From NCBI RefSeq assembly GCF_935822925.1, contig NZ_CAKXZS010000001.1, positions 62,001 to 126,000 of the forward strand: a DNA stretch of 64,000 nt, in the 5' to 3' direction. Positions 8,790 through 18,232 of the stretch are shown here, piece by piece; position 1 is the stretch's first letter, and the number at the start of each line of letters is the position of its first letter. The DNA comes from Mesorhizobium ventifaucium (GTDB taxonomy: Bacteria; Pseudomonadota; Alphaproteobacteria; Rhizobiales; Rhizobiaceae). Under the pieces are notes generated by a model, which saw only the letters and a list, made by a program, of their open reading frames with translations, did not search any database and was not told the origin of the DNA. Made by a program: the position numbers and the translations under genes.

Positions 8790-10142
8790 ATGACGAGACG
8801 ATATTTCGGAACGGACGGGATCCGGGGAGGGGCCAACAAATTTCCGATGACCGCCGAAGTTGCGATGAAGGTCGGCATGGCTGCCGGCCTGTCGTTCCAG
8901 CGCGGCCACCATCGCCATCGGGTCGTGCTCGGCAAGGATACGCGGCTGTCGGGCTATATGATCGAGAACGCGCTGGTCGCGGGCTTCTGTGCCGCCGGCA
9001 TGGATGTGTTCCTGCTGGGGCCGATTCCGACGCCGGCGGTCGCCATGCTGGCGCGGTCGCTGCGCGCCGATATCGGCGTGATGATCTCGGCCTCGCACAA
9101 TCCCTATTACGATAACGGCATCAAGCTGTTCGGCCCCGACGGCTACAAGCTGTCGGACGAGATCGAGATGCGCATCGAGGCGCTGCTCGACCAGGATGTC
9201 GACATTTCGCTGGCCGACACGGATGGGCTCGGGCGCGCCAAGCGCGTGGACGGCGTGCACGACCGCTATATCGAATTCGCCAAACGCACTCTGCCGCGGT
9301 CCATGTCGCTGGCGGGCCTGCGCATCGTGGTCGATTGCGCCAACGGCGCCGCCTACAGGGTGGCGCCGGCAGCGCTTTGGGAACTCGGCGCCGAGGTCAT
9401 CACCATCAACAACGAGCCGAACGGCTTCAACATCAACGAGGAATGCGGTTCGACGCACCCGGTGGGCCTTTCCAAGAAGGTTCATGAAGTGCGCGCCGAC
9501 ATCGGCATAGCGCTCGATGGCGACGCCGACCGCATGGTCATCGTCGACGAGAACGGCGCTGTCGTCGACGGCGACCAGATCATGGCGCTGATCGCCGAAT
9601 CCTGGCATCAGAGCGGCCGCCTGGCAGGCGGCGGCGTCGTCGCCACCGTCATGTCCAATCTCGGCCTCGAACGCTTCCTCGGTGAAGCCGGCCTGCAACT
9701 TCACCGAACCCAGGTCGGCGACCGTTACGTGGTCGAGCACATGCGCGCGCATGGGCTGAATGTCGGCGGCGAGCAGTCCGGCCATATCGTGCTGTCTGAT
9801 TTCTCCACCACCGGCGACGGGCTGGTCTCGGCGCTTCAGGTGCTGGCCTGCATCAAGCGCCAGAACAAGCCGGTCAGCGAGATCTGCAAAAAGTTCGAGC
9901 CGGTGCCGCAGCTCATGAAGAATGTGCGCTTTTCCGGCGGCGAGCCCCTGGAGACAGCACCCGTCAAGGCCGCGATCGAGGATGCCCGCAACCGGCTCGG
10001 CAAGTCCGGCCGCCTAGTGATCCGGCCTTCCGGCACCGAGCCCCTGATTCGGGTTATGGCCGAGGGCGACGACCAGAAGCTGGTCGAGACGGTGGTGAAC
10101 GACATCGTCGGCGTCATGGCCGAGATCAAGACCGCTGCCTAG
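8790..10142 (+). CDS. glmM: Phosphoglucosamine mutase
   Basis: The 450-residue protein converts glucosamine-6-phosphate to glucosamine-1-phosphate, a step towards UDP-N-acetylglucosamine. That compound feeds both peptidoglycan and the chitin backbone of Nod factors. Motifs are [10 protein letters not shown] at the N-terminus, the phosphoserine loop [16 protein letters not shown], the metal loop DGDADRM and the phosphate-binding [12 protein letters not shown]. Length is normal for the family. I prefer the ATG at 8790, where homology begins, over in-frame ATGs at 8772 and further upstream. No nod box is visible before it. An IS6 remnant touches its stop codon. Given the surrounding mobile DNA this may be an accessory glmM rather than the only one (inference). 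Confidence 0.9.
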   Translation: MTRRYFGTDGIRGGANKFPMTAEVAMKVGMAAGLSFQRGHHRHRVVLGKDTRLSGYMIENALVAGFCAAGMDVFLLGPIPTPAVAMLARSLRADIGVMISASHNPYYDNGIKLFGPDGYKLSDEIEMRIEALLDQDVDISLADTDGLGRAKRVDGVHDRYIEFAKRTLPRSMSLAGLRIVVDCANGAAYRVAPAALWELGAEVITINNEPNGFNINEECGSTHPVGLSKKVHEVRADIGIALDGDADRMVIVDENGAVVDGDQIMALIAESWHQSGRLAGGGVVATVMSNLGLERFLGEAGLQLHRTQVGDRYVVEHMRAHGLNVGGEQSGHIVLSDFSTTGDGLVSALQVLACIKRQNKPVSEICKKFEPVPQLMKNVRFSGGEPLETAPVKAAIEDARNRLGKSGRLVIRPSGTEPLIRVMAEGDDQKLVETVVNDIVGVMAEIKTAA

Positions 10143-10690
10143 ACGTGCGGCGCTTGATGCGCCGATGGTCCTGCTCGATCCGATTGTTGAGGTACTTGCT
10201 CTTGCGGATGCGGATCGGCTTCAGCGCTCGTCGCGATCGATTCCGCAGACGGTGTTCGGCGTCGCAGGAAATGATCGCCTCATGATTGGTCGGGCTGCCG
10301 TCGATGACGATGCGATCCGGTCTGCCGTGGCGCTCCAGGCCTTCCGGAAGAAGCGCTTGGCTGCCGGCAGGTCGCGGTGTTCGCTGAAGAAGAACTCGAC
10401 CGTGTCGCCGACGCCGTCGACGGCACGATAGAGATACATCCATTGGCCGCGTATCTTGATGTATGTCTCGTCCATGTGCCACTTGCCGGTGACGGCGCGC
10501 TTGCGCCCGTTGAAGCGCTCCAGAAGCTGAGGCGAGAAGTGGACGACCCAGCGGTGCACAGTCGAATGGTCGACGTTCAGGCCGCGTTCGGCCATCATCT
10601 CCTCCGGACGCGCAGGCCGAGATTGTAGGCCAGATACCAGCGCACGCACAGCAAGATCACTGTTCGGTCGAAATGACAGCCTTTGAACAT
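10143..10690 (-). pseudogene. IS6-family transposase remnant (copy 1)
   Basis: The minus strand encodes MMAERGLNVDHSTVHRWV, KWHMDETYIKIRGQW, EFFFSEHRDLPAAKRFFRKA and, in a second frame, DRIVIDGSPTNHEAI. These are the DDE motifs of IS6/IS26-type transposases. At least two frameshifts (near 10345 and near 10610) disable it, and the C-terminus is cut off at the glmM stop. A second copy with the same peptide stretches lies at 21360-21772 on the opposite strand. Confidence 0.85.
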
Positions 10691-10808
10691 AACAAGCGCG
10701 CTCCCCGAAAAAGAGAGGGCTTCCCAGATATGGCTGCCATTCCGTTTGCGACAGAAACACCGAGCCTCCGTCATTCAGTTCCGCCAGTTCAGCGGAAGGC
10801 CGACGCTT

Positions 10809-10859
10809 TCACGCTCGCCGGAGCGCCTCGTTGAGAGCGATGCGGGTGAGCCAGGTAAT
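10809..10859 (-). pseudogene. Tiny ECF sigma-factor scrap
   Basis: Sixteen minus-strand codons read ITWLTRIALNEALRRA before a stop. They match the conserved helix of region 2 in ECF sigma factors (usually STWLTRIALNEALxRLR). No more of the gene can be found on either side. Confidence 0.35.
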
Positions 10860-10881
10860 TGAGCATGTTTTATCCTAGCGT

Positions 10882-11352
10882 TCAGAAATGAGCCAGTTCA
10901 GGCGCTATAGATTCCAATAGGGCAGCCAACTCAGGTTCATCGACCAGGAGTGCTGCTTGATCCGGCTTAAGCCAGGCCCGTCTTCGATACTTCTGCTCTT
11001 TCCATTCATCCAGCTCCTGCTGCACATAAAGCGGGTATACTTCAACACTTACCGGGACAAACGTGTCCTTCAATCGCTTCCAATAATGGAAGCTGCCAAC
11101 GGATTGCTCATGCAAAGTACCCACTACGCCGGCTTCCTCACCCGCCTCTTGAGCTGCAGCCTCGCAGTCTTGTCGACCCTTCATCGGCCACCCCTTGGGC
11201 AAGATGAAGCGGCCTGTTTGCCGAGACGTTAGCAGCAAGATTTCATCGTCTCCGTCTGCAGTGCGGCGATAAGGCAATGCGGCAACCTGTGCGATGGGCG
11301 TACCACGGCGCGCTCGCTTCTCCAGCTTCTTATTCTTCAACCAGCCATCCAT
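10882..11352 (-). CDS. NUDIX hydrolase
   Basis: The 156-residue protein carries a NUDIX box (GRQDCEAAAQEAGEEAGV) after LPKGWPMKG, the arrangement seen in the diphosphoinositol-polyphosphate/MutT-like branch. This branch cleaves nucleoside or inositol pyrophosphates using Mg bound by the box glutamates. The usual Arg before the first box Glu pair is replaced (QEAGEEAG instead of REUxEE), as in several members of this branch. It is a single gene with no obvious partner, lying between IS6 debris and a recombinase scrap. The substrate is unknown. Confidence 0.8.
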   Translation of the reverse strand: MDGWLKNKKLEKRARRGTPIAQVAALPYRRTADGDDEILLLTSRQTGRFILPKGWPMKGRQDCEAAAQEAGEEAGVVGTLHEQSVGSFHYWKRLKDTFVPVSVEVYPLYVQQELDEWKEQKYRRRAWLKPDQAALLVDEPELAALLESIAPELAHF

Positions 11353-11599
11353 TTCGCTAAAACCTTAGCCCGTTTTGTCGGTAGCGGGCTAAATTTTGGC
11401 GATAGCCACAGCTGGGTTCTTGGACGACTCCGACGTCGTCTTTGCACGCAAAACTGCCAATCTTCAATCAAGGCGTGAAGGATCTTCGTTCAGTCAATTT
11501 CGTTTGAGTCAATCGTACTGCTTGCCGTGAATGGCAGCTATAAGGCAGCGAAATATGAAGGGCAACTCAGGGTCACGATTTGCCCTTGAAGTTCCCCAG

Positions 11600-11732
11600 A
11601 TCGAGAGTTCGCAAAGCGTTTCCGTTTCGCCCGTGCAACGGCCACGCCGCCTGTATAGCGCAGGCATTGGGTCTCGGCCGATCGACTGTCTATCGGGAAA
11701 TGAGGCGACTGGGCATCAGTCGACCGGCGTAG
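11600..11732 (+). pseudogene. Resolvase/recombinase C-terminal helix-turn-helix scrap
   Basis: The frame ends ALGLGRSTVYREMRRLGI followed by SRPA and a stop. This is typical of the DNA-binding tail of serine resolvases (usually ALGISRSTVYR). The catalytic part is not visible upstream. Confidence 0.4.
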
Positions 11733-12117
11733 CGAGCATTTCCGACGTGGCCCTTGGCGTTTGCCTCCGACAGGCGCTCGCTTACCTGAGGCGCCATACG
11801 ATGCCCGTGGATATCCCATCAGGCCTTCAGGTGACGGAAGAACCTTTGGGCAATCGACCAACTCTGCCAGATCGATTGTTTGTGTGGCCGCAACTCATCG
11901 ACGACGTCGCGCCAGTGGCCGCCGCGCGCCTCGGCCGAGCGGACGAGTTGGCGCCGATGTTGTAGTGGCGATCCGCGTCGTCATGGCCGGCAATCCAGGT
12001 CGAATAAGGCTTTGTCGCAAACCTCCTACAACCCGCTACGTTGCAGGAGTTAGTGGCTAAAACCGAGACGAGCCGAGATGGACACTAGGGTGGACACTAC
12101 CAAACACGGAGTTTGAT
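11733..12117. other. No supportable gene
   Basis: No motif or start with a good ribosome-binding site is visible in this stretch. Confidence 0.5.
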
Positions 12118-12855
12118 ATGACGACGGGAGTGTTTGCGATGGTGTTTGGCGCGGCTGTTTTGCATGCGGCATGGAACGTCTTGGTCAAGGTGAATGCCGA
12201 CAGGCTAGTCATGATAGCAGTCATGATGATGAGCCAGGTTGCCGTCGGTATGGTGGTTGTCCCATTTGTGGCGTTCCCGACAAGAAAGCTGGCCATATAT
12301 TTGGGCTTCATGTGTGCTTAATACAGCCTACTGCGTATTTCTGATCAATGCATATCGTTATGGAGGTCTGAGCCACGTTTACCCCATTTCTCGGGGTTGC
12401 TCACCGCTGGTCGTAGCGTTCATCTCCGTCGCGATCGTGGGTGAAACACTGACCATGCAGGCTGGCTTTTCGGTTGTTGTTATCGCTCTGGGTATCATGA
12501 GCCTAACCGTGACGCATGGCGCGGGAGGCTTCCGGGAACCAAAAGCAATGCTGTATGCGGTGGGCACGGGCGTATTTATCACCGGATATACGGTCGTAGA
12601 TGGTTTAGGCGCCCGTCTTGCCGAAAGCGCAGAAAGCTACACTTTCTGGTCTCACCTCTTCAACGGTATTCCGATAACCTTGGTGCGTTGTATCTGCGAA
12701 GGGGGCAGGTTCGGGTCTCGCTGCAGAAATGCTGGAAGGTCGGAGTGCTCGGGGGCATGATTTCTCTGTTGGCGTATTGGATTGTCACTTGGGCAATGAC
12801 AAAAGCGCCTTTGGCTTTGGTATCCGCAGTCCGGGAGTCAAGCATGGTGTTCGCT
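12118..12855 (+). pseudogene. Frameshifted EamA/DMT-family transporter gene
   Basis: The three segments together form a drug/metabolite-type transporter. The first begins MTTGVFAMVFGAAVLHAAWN. After a shift near 12310 the next reads NTAYCVFLINAYRYGGLSHV and VIALGIMSLT. After another shift near 12710 the last reads LAYWIVTWAMTKAPLALVSA. EamA proteins have ten membrane helices and export amino acids or metabolites. The gene lacks its last helix because it runs straight into the truncated dapA-like gene on the other strand near 12855. At least two frameshifts make it non-functional. Confidence 0.8.
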
Positions 12856-13146
12856 GGGGACTGTCAGGAATTCTGTGCGCTGAGCTTCGTCGGTACGAAA
12901 TGCACCCACACCCACGACAAGAGGCGTTTTGCCGCCGATGCATTCCACGGCAGCCTGGACGGCACGCTTCCTTTGCTCCCTCGTGAGGTAAGCATAGCCG
13001 CCCGTGCTTCCGAGCAGCCCGGTGGAGTCTGCTCCCGCGTGGTGAATGCGCTCGAGAAAACGAGCCAGTGCCTCGGTGTCGACATGCCCTTCCGTATCGG
13101 TTGGCGTGAGGGGGAACGCCGACAGGCCACGAAACAAAGTCATCAT
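12838..13146 (-). pseudogene. Truncated dihydrodipicolinate-synthase-like gene (copy 2)
   Basis: The product starts MMTLFRGLSAFPLTPTD and keeps the family landmarks STGLLGSTGGYAYL and PLVVGVGAFRTDEA. It then leaves the family at about residue 88 and ends after 102 residues, against roughly 300 for an intact enzyme. The active-site lysine region is missing. The gene lies 14 bases after the lysE stop in the same direction. It therefore belonged to an operon B3/4 gene - lysE - dapA-like, of which this is the cut 3' end. Confidence 0.8.
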
Positions 13147-13160
13147 CTATCTTTTCGAAA

Positions 13161-13799
13161 CTACATACGGGAAAGCAGCATACGCAGCCCGGCGAACGCG
13201 AAGAAGATCGCCAGCAGACTTTCGATCCAGCGGCGACAGCGGCGATACAGAGCCACCATCGGCGGTGTGGAGAAGACAATGGCGTAGCCGCAGAAGATCG
13301 TGACACTTAGGACGGCACAGCCGCCCAATATCGCCGCGATGCTCTGCCACGACGAATTCGGGCCGATCCCCAGCGTGACGAGCGCGATCCATGCCAGCAC
13401 GGATTTTGGGTTCGCCAAATGCATCAAGAGGCCCCTTCTATAGAGCTCACCCCGTGAAAGAGCGACTTCGTCGGCCGACGCGCGTGCCGCCAGCTTCTCG
13501 TTCGACGTAAGCGCCGACCGTCCCGCCCTGAAGGCGAGGAATAGCAGGTAGAGGCCGCCGAAAATCTGCAGAACGAGCAGTGCCTGGGCGTACCTGGCCA
13601 ACAGGGCGGAGATGCCGGTCGAGGCCATCAGACCCCAGAAGATCGAGCCGCTGACGACGCCCGAGGCGAGCATGAGCGCAGCACCTCTGCCGCGAGCCAT
13701 CGCCACGCCCATGATGCGCATGTTGCTGGGGCCCGGGCTTCCCGCGGCAATGACATATGCAGCAAAGACAATGAGCAACTGATGGAGATCGACATTCAT
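13161..13799 (-). CDS. LysE/RhtB-family amino-acid exporter
   Basis: The 212-residue membrane protein has five to six predicted helices and the family signature near the N-terminus (AAGSPGPSNMRIMGVAMARG, variant of xPGPxxxxV). It also has HLANPKSVLAWIAL in the middle. LysE/RhtB proteins pump amino acids out of the cell. I chose the ATG at 13799 because the family starts there (MNVDLHQLL); the frame is open 24 bases more. It lies between a frameshifted B3/4-domain gene and a truncated dapA-like gene, all on the minus strand. It appears intact although its neighbours are broken. Confidence 0.85.
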   Translation of the reverse strand: MNVDLHQLLIVFAAYVIAAGSPGPSNMRIMGVAMARGRGAALMLASGVVSGSIFWGLMASTGISALLARYAQALLVLQIFGGLYLLFLAFRAGRSALTSNEKLAARASADEVALSRGELYRRGLLMHLANPKSVLAWIALVTLGIGPNSSWQSIAAILGGCAVLSVTIFCGYAIVFSTPPMVALYRRCRRWIESLLAIFFAFAGLRMLLSRM

Positions 13800-13854
13800 T
13801 CTCGGAGCCCTTGAAATTCTCATTCAAATCAATAAATGCGCCCGACCGGAAACG

Positions 13855-14545
13855 TCATTTGGTGATGGCGATAGCTTGGCTGACGATCCTGTAGCCCGGC
13901 ATCAACGCGTTCAGCCCTTCGACCAGGGCATCCGTCGCCTCCGCCAGCGCTTCGTCGGGCATGGTTTCCAACGCCTCCAATATGAACCATATCCGGGCTG
14001 TTGCGGCCTCCAGGCGGGTTCGAGTTCCTTGTCGCCAGTTCCAGCGTCTGCAGGTGACGCCAATGTCGTCGCGCCAGATGACCTCTCCCAATAGAGGAGG
14101 ATCGTCGACTGCCTCCCCGTTCATCAGAGTGTCGAACGTCTCGGTCCCGTCCGCGATCGTCAGGAAGGGTCGCCCGACATAGGCGTCGTGGTTCTCTCCG
14201 CCCACCGGGATTGCGTATTTCAGGCTGACAGCGTTGTAGAGATCGACGACTGGGTTGATCGTGGGAAGGGTGCCGTCTTTCAGAACCTGCTTTCTGAGGG
14301 CCTGGGCTGAGCACGGCGCCGCGGTTAGGCTTCGCGCCAAAGAGGACGTAGGCGTCGGACCAACTCGCCAGATGAGCTTCTGCCCAAGCCGGGCCACCCG
14401 CCAACACGCAATCGCAGGCTTCAGCAAGCAATCGAGGATCGAAATGTCCTTCTGCAGCTGAAGTGGCATCGACGTGGACGCTCACGGCTCTAAATCCCGA
14501 TGCAATATTCTGAATTCGACCATCGATGATTGCACCCTCAAACAT
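13855..14545 (-). pseudogene. Frameshifted B3/4-domain (PheT-like) protein gene
   Basis: The first part (MFEGAIIDGRIQNI to FGAKPNR) and the second part (CSAQALRKQVLKDGTLPTIN to the end) lie in different frames and join at about 14320. One extra base there explains the shift. Together they match the intact protein at 43223-43945 along its whole length, including NPVVDLYNAVSL, VGGENHDAY and GEVIWRDDIGVTCRRWNWRQ. The domain is the B3/4 region of phenylalanyl-tRNA synthetase beta, which as a free protein probably acts on amino acids or misacylated tRNA. A sequencing error is possible because only one base is wrong. Confidence 0.8.
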
Positions 14546-14647
14546 CCAGGCAACTCCATCAATTCAAGCGCAAGCAATCCATGAGCCGCGCGACCAGTGA
14601 CGATCGCTTCCTTGACTACAAGCTAACATTGCAGTTGGCTGGCCCAA

Positions 14648-14700
14648 ATTAAACTGCCACTTTTGGAGATTTTCATTGGTCCAGTATAAGGAGGGTTCTC
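14648..14700. promoter_or_regulatory. Possible MocR operator/promoter region
   Basis: The stretch before the decayed mocR contains repeated CTGG/CCAG elements (GGCTGGCCCAAATTAAACTG and, 18 bases on, ATTGGTCCAGTATAA). This spacing resembles regions bound by MocR/PdxR-type regulators. It lies between the divergent B3/4 gene and mocR. The call rests on pattern only. Confidence 0.35.
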
Positions 14701-15100
14701 GCAGGACGGGAGCGACGCGTCGAATTTATCAATCCTTGGTCAAGCAGATCGAGGCGTGAGGACGGTGTCGGTGACGCTCTACCTTCAAGTCGCTCGCTTG
14801 CGGAAGAACTGGGTGTTTCGAGGAGACTGTGACCGCCGCATTCGACCAACTCATTTCGGAGGGCTATGTCTGGGCAGCAGGGACGGAAAGCGTCGGTTGC
14901 GGCCGCAGGGCGGCCGAGCCAGGTCACCCCGGCCGACGGTTCGGCGATGGCCACGCGCCAACTCTCAGCCTATGCAGCTCGTGCGATGGCTCTGCCGTCG
15001 AACAGCACCGCCGGGAGGCCGCCGCTTAAGTTCGATTTCTGCCACGGGGATGTCGCGTCAGCGGACTTCCAACGGCCCCCTGGCGAAAGGCGATGAACAC
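14690..15100 (+). pseudogene. Decayed MocR-type regulator gene (N-terminal part)
   Basis: Fragments in successive frames read RIYQSLVKQIEA, then LPSSRSLAEELGVS, then TVTAAFDQLISEGYV, then LSAYAARAM and PLKFDFCHGDVASADF. In this order they match the GntR-type DNA-binding domain and the linker to the aminotransferase domain of MocR proteins. The intact homologue at 41499-43037 has LPSSRGLANELGVS, TVTVAYDQLVAEGFI and KVDFRYGDLAPSDF. Several frameshifts and loss of the PLP domain make it non-functional. It is divergent from the B3/4 gene. Confidence 0.75.
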
Positions 15101-15203
15101 CGCCTTACTCACGCATCGCGACAGATTGGGACGATGGCCCGGCAGGAAGCCATAATGGTGTTGGCGTAACGCTTTTAGGTTGAATGCCCGATGCGAAGGT
15201 AGC

Positions 15204-16550
15204 TCAGGCGGTCGCCTTTTGCGGCCGGCTGAACGTATTTTCCGGGCGCGGCAAACCGAAATGGTCTCTCAGCGTTGCCCCGTCATAGTCGTGCCGGAAA
15301 AGTCCGCGCTTGCGCAAGATCGGTACCACCTCTTCGGCGAATATAGCGAACCCGCCTTGCAGATAGGGTGGCATGATATTGAAGCTGTCCGCGGCACCAT
15401 TGTCGAACCATTCCTGGATCTTGTCGGCAATCTGTTCGGGCGTCCCGGCCTGGACCCAATGGCCGCGCGCCCCGGCGAGGCGGTGGAGCAACTGGCGGAT
15501 GGTTGGATTTTCGCGCTCGATGATGTCGAGGACGACGTGGAAGCGGCTGCTCGCACCGCGCTCGCCCTCTACGTGGATAAGCTCACGCGGAAATGGCCCG
15601 TCCAGATCGTAGCTGGAAAGGTCGGCGTCTACGATGCGGCGTAGCTGGTGAAGAGAATATTCCGGCTGCGTCAGCTCATTGAACTCGTCATGCAGCGCGC
15701 GGGCTTCCGCCTCGGTGGAACCGATGAAGGGGCTGATGCCGGGCAAGACCTTGACGTGGTCAGGGTTGCGGCCAACCGACTTCACGCGCGCTTTGATGTC
15801 AGCGTAAAATTCCTGCGCGTTGCCGAGTGTCTGATGGGCTGTGAATATCGCCTCGGCATAGCGGCTTGCGAATGACCGTCCGTCTTGCGACGAACCTGCC
15901 TGGACGTAGACCGGACGCCCCTGCGGCGAGCGCGGAAGCGTGAGCGGTCCCTTCACCCGATGGTATTTGCCGATGTGGTTGATTGGGTGGATCTTGTCGG
16001 TGTCGGCAAAGATTCCGGACTCCCTGTCCGAGACGAGCGCGTCGTCCTCCCAACTGTCCCAGAGCTTCGTCACCACATCAACGAACTCGCCGGCGCGCTC
16101 GTAACGATCGGCGTGGGTTGGATGTCGGTCAAAGCCGAAATTCAAAGCTGCGGACGCATCGCCCGTCGTGACGATGTTCCAGCCGGCGCGCCCGCCGCTC
16201 AAATGATCGAAAGAAGCAAACAGCCGGGCCAGGTTGTAGGGTTCGTTGTAGGTGGTCGAAGCCGTGGCGATGAAGCCGATGCGTTCCGTCACAGCAGCGA
16301 GAGCCGAAATCCATGTCAGCGGCTCCAGTCTGAAGCGGCTTGCGTAGCGAATGTTGTCGGCAAGCGCGGGCCCATCGGCAAAGAACAGCGCGTCGAATTT
16401 GCTCGCCTCGGCCTTTTTCGCCAGTTCCTGATAATAGGAGATATCCAGCACTCTCTCAGGGGCGGAATCCTTGTAGCGCCAGCCGGCTTCATGATGGCCG
16501 CCAGGATAGATGAAAAGGTTGAGATTCAATTGTCGTTTTTCGGCGGGCAT
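15204..16550 (-). CDS. LLM-class flavin-dependent monooxygenase (NtaA/SnaA/DszA family)
   Basis: The 448-residue enzyme belongs to the bacterial-luciferase-like family that uses FMNH2 from a partner reductase to oxidise organosulfur or nitrogen compounds. Landmarks include LNLFIYPGGHHEAGWR at the N-terminus, PLTWISALAAVTERIG, YNEPYNLARLFASFDHLSGG and GRAGWNIVTT. Length is normal. It is the last gene of a four-gene minus-strand operon, 50 bases after an SsuB-like ATPase gene, so its substrate is probably what the transporter brings in, likely a sulfonate or thioether. No flavin reductase gene is in this operon. Confidence 0.88.
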   Translation of the reverse strand: MPAEKRQLNLNLFIYPGGHHEAGWRYKDSAPERVLDISYYQELAKKAEASKFDALFFADGPALADNIRYASRFRLEPLTWISALAAVTERIGFIATASTTYNEPYNLARLFASFDHLSGGRAGWNIVTTGDASAALNFGFDRHPTHADRYERAGEFVDVVTKLWDSWEDDALVSDRESGIFADTDKIHPINHIGKYHRVKGPLTLPRSPQGRPVYVQAGSSQDGRSFASRYAEAIFTAHQTLGNAQEFYADIKARVKSVGRNPDHVKVLPGISPFIGSTEAEARALHDEFNELTQPEYSLHQLRRIVDADLSSYDLDGPFPRELIHVEGERGASSRFHVVLDIIERENPTIRQLLHRLAGARGHWVQAGTPEQIADKIQEWFDNGAADSFNIMPPYLQGGFAIFAEEVVPILRKRGLFRHDYDGATLRDHFGLPRPENTFSRPQKATA

Positions 16551-16600
16551 AGTTCGTCCTCCTGGGTGGTGATGCTGAGCGACAGGTCTTGGGGGGCCGT

Positions 16601-17347
16601 TCAGACGGGCAACACAGGCTTTGTCTCGACGCCGAGATGACGCAGAAGTTGGGAGCGGATCTCGCCGAACCGGCGATCGCCGTGATCGCGTGGCGTGGGG
16701 ATATCGATCGCGATGTCGGCGGCGATCGCGCCGTTGTCGAGCACCAAAACCCGGTCCGCCAGCGTTACGGCTTCGTCCACATCATGGGTAACCAGCAGCA
16801 CGGCCGGCTGGTGACGGGCGCAGAGCTGGCGCAGCAGATCGTGCATGCGCAGGCGGGTCAGCGCGTCGAGCGCGCCAAACGGCTCGTCCGCTAGCAGCAG
16901 CTCAGGATCACGAACCAGCGAGCGCGCCAATGCCACCCGCTGCTGCTCGCCACCAGAGAGTTCGACCGGCCACGCGTTCTCGCGGCCGCTCAGGCCAACC
17001 TCATCGAGAGCTACCCGTCCGCGTTCGGCGGCTTCCGGCAGGTCGAGGCCAAGAACCACATTCTCCAGCACTCGTTTCCATGGCAACAGCCGGGCATCCT
17101 GGAACACCACCGATTTCTTGTCGGGTGTTTCGAGTCGGCCGGAGCCGGAGACTTTGTCGTCGAGATCGGCGAGCGCGCGCAACAATGTACTCTTGCCCGA
17201 CCCGCTACGGCCGAGAAGGGCGACGAACTCCCCCTTCTCGATGTCGAGGCTGAGGCCGTCGAGGATGGTTCGCGGCCCGAAACTTCTCACAAGGCTCTCG
17301 ACCCGCACCACCGGCGCGCCGCTCAATCCGCCAAGGTGCGACGCCAT
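16601..17347 (-). CDS. ssuB: Sulfonate/nitrate-type ABC transporter ATPase
   Basis: The 248-residue protein powers import. Motifs are Walker A (GRSGSGKSTLL), Q-loop (VFQDARLLPW), signature (LSGGEQQRVALARSL), Walker B (LLLADEPFGALDA) and the switch His (VTHDVDEAV). These are typical of the SsuB/TauB/NrtD branch. I set the start at 17347 (MASHLGG), which overlaps the permease gene by 25 bases; a longer open frame upstream is only the permease read in another frame. The symbol is by family resemblance; the true substrate is not proven. Confidence 0.88.
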   Translation of the reverse strand: MASHLGGLSGAPVVRVESLVRSFGPRTILDGLSLDIEKGEFVALLGRSGSGKSTLLRALADLDDKVSGSGRLETPDKKSVVFQDARLLPWKRVLENVVLGLDLPEAAERGRVALDEVGLSGRENAWPVELSGGEQQRVALARSLVRDPELLLADEPFGALDALTRLRMHDLLRQLCARHQPAVLLVTHDVDEAVTLADRVLVLDNGAIAADIAIDIPTPRDHGDRRFGEIRSQLLRHLGVETKPVLPV

Positions 17348-18201
17348 GACAGGGACCTTTCCTGGAAGAAGCGGACGATGCCGTCGGAGGCTAGACCGAG
17401 CAATGCGTAGACGACGAGGCCGACGATGATGATGTCGGTCTGGCCGTAGTTGCGTGCGAGATCGATCATGTAGCCGATGCCGCTGGTGGCATTGACCTGT
17501 TCCACCACCACCAGAGACAGCCAGGCATAGGTCACCGCAAAACGCAGGCCAAGGAAGAACCCTGGAAGGGCGCCGGGCAGGATGACCTGGCGGATGAATT
17601 CGCCGTAGCCCATTCGCAAGGTCTGGGCCAGTTCGACATAACGGCTGTCTATGCTGCGCAAGCTGCTGTGGGTCTGGATATAGATCGGGATCAGGACAGC
17701 CAGCGCGATGGTCGTTACTTTCATGCCCTCGCCGATGCCGAACCACAGCATCAGCAGCGGGATCAGAGCGAGCGTCGGTATCGCCCGCTTGATCTGAACA
17801 GGGCCGTCGATGATGGCCTCACCAAGCCGCGACAAACCTGAAATGAGAGCAAGGATGGTCCCGATCAGGATTCCGAACACCAGCCCCTGTGCTGCCCGCC
17901 AGGCAGACGTCATCAAATGATGCTGAAGCTTCCCTTCGGCGATGAGATCGATGGCGGTGCCGACAACCGACCAAGGCGCCGGCAGCGTTCTTGGATCGAT
18001 CAGGCCGGCGATACTGCCGATGGACCAGATCACGAGAAGAAGTGCGGGCCCGATCAGCGCGCCAAACGGGATCGTTCGCCCAAGTGCGAGTCGCCTCGTC
18101 CCGGTCTTGCGGGGCTCCACGGCCGGCGGGATCAACAACCTTTCATCCGATGCGGCAGGAAAGGCGGGGGCAACTGCGGCGGTGTTGGAGAATGCGTTCA
18201 T
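17323..18201 (-). CDS. ssuC: Sulfonate/nitrate-type ABC transporter permease
   Basis: The 292-residue inner-membrane protein has about six helices and the permease contact loop ELAQTLRMGYGEFIRQVILP, followed by GALPGFFLGLRFA, which docks onto the ATPase. It overlaps the ATPase gene by 25 bases and follows the binding-protein gene by 31 bases, so translation is coupled. The long N-terminal cytoplasmic tail (about 45 residues) is slightly unusual for the family. Confidence 0.88.
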   Translation of the reverse strand: MNAFSNTAAVAPAFPAASDERLLIPPAVEPRKTGTRRLALGRTIPFGALIGPALLLVIWSIGSIAGLIDPRTLPAPWSVVGTAIDLIAEGKLQHHLMTSAWRAAQGLVFGILIGTILALISGLSRLGEAIIDGPVQIKRAIPTLALIPLLMLWFGIGEGMKVTTIALAVLIPIYIQTHSSLRSIDSRYVELAQTLRMGYGEFIRQVILPGALPGFFLGLRFAVTYAWLSLVVVEQVNATSGIGYMIDLARNYGQTDIIIVGLVVYALLGLASDGIVRFFQERSLSWRRTLAD

Positions 18202-18232
18202 CGGTGTCGTCTCCGGTCTCGGAAAGGAGGCG

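Noticed and set aside
8766..9785. 339-codon minus-strand frame
   Set aside because: It lies fully antisense to glmM, is rich in His/Asp/Arg and has no motif.
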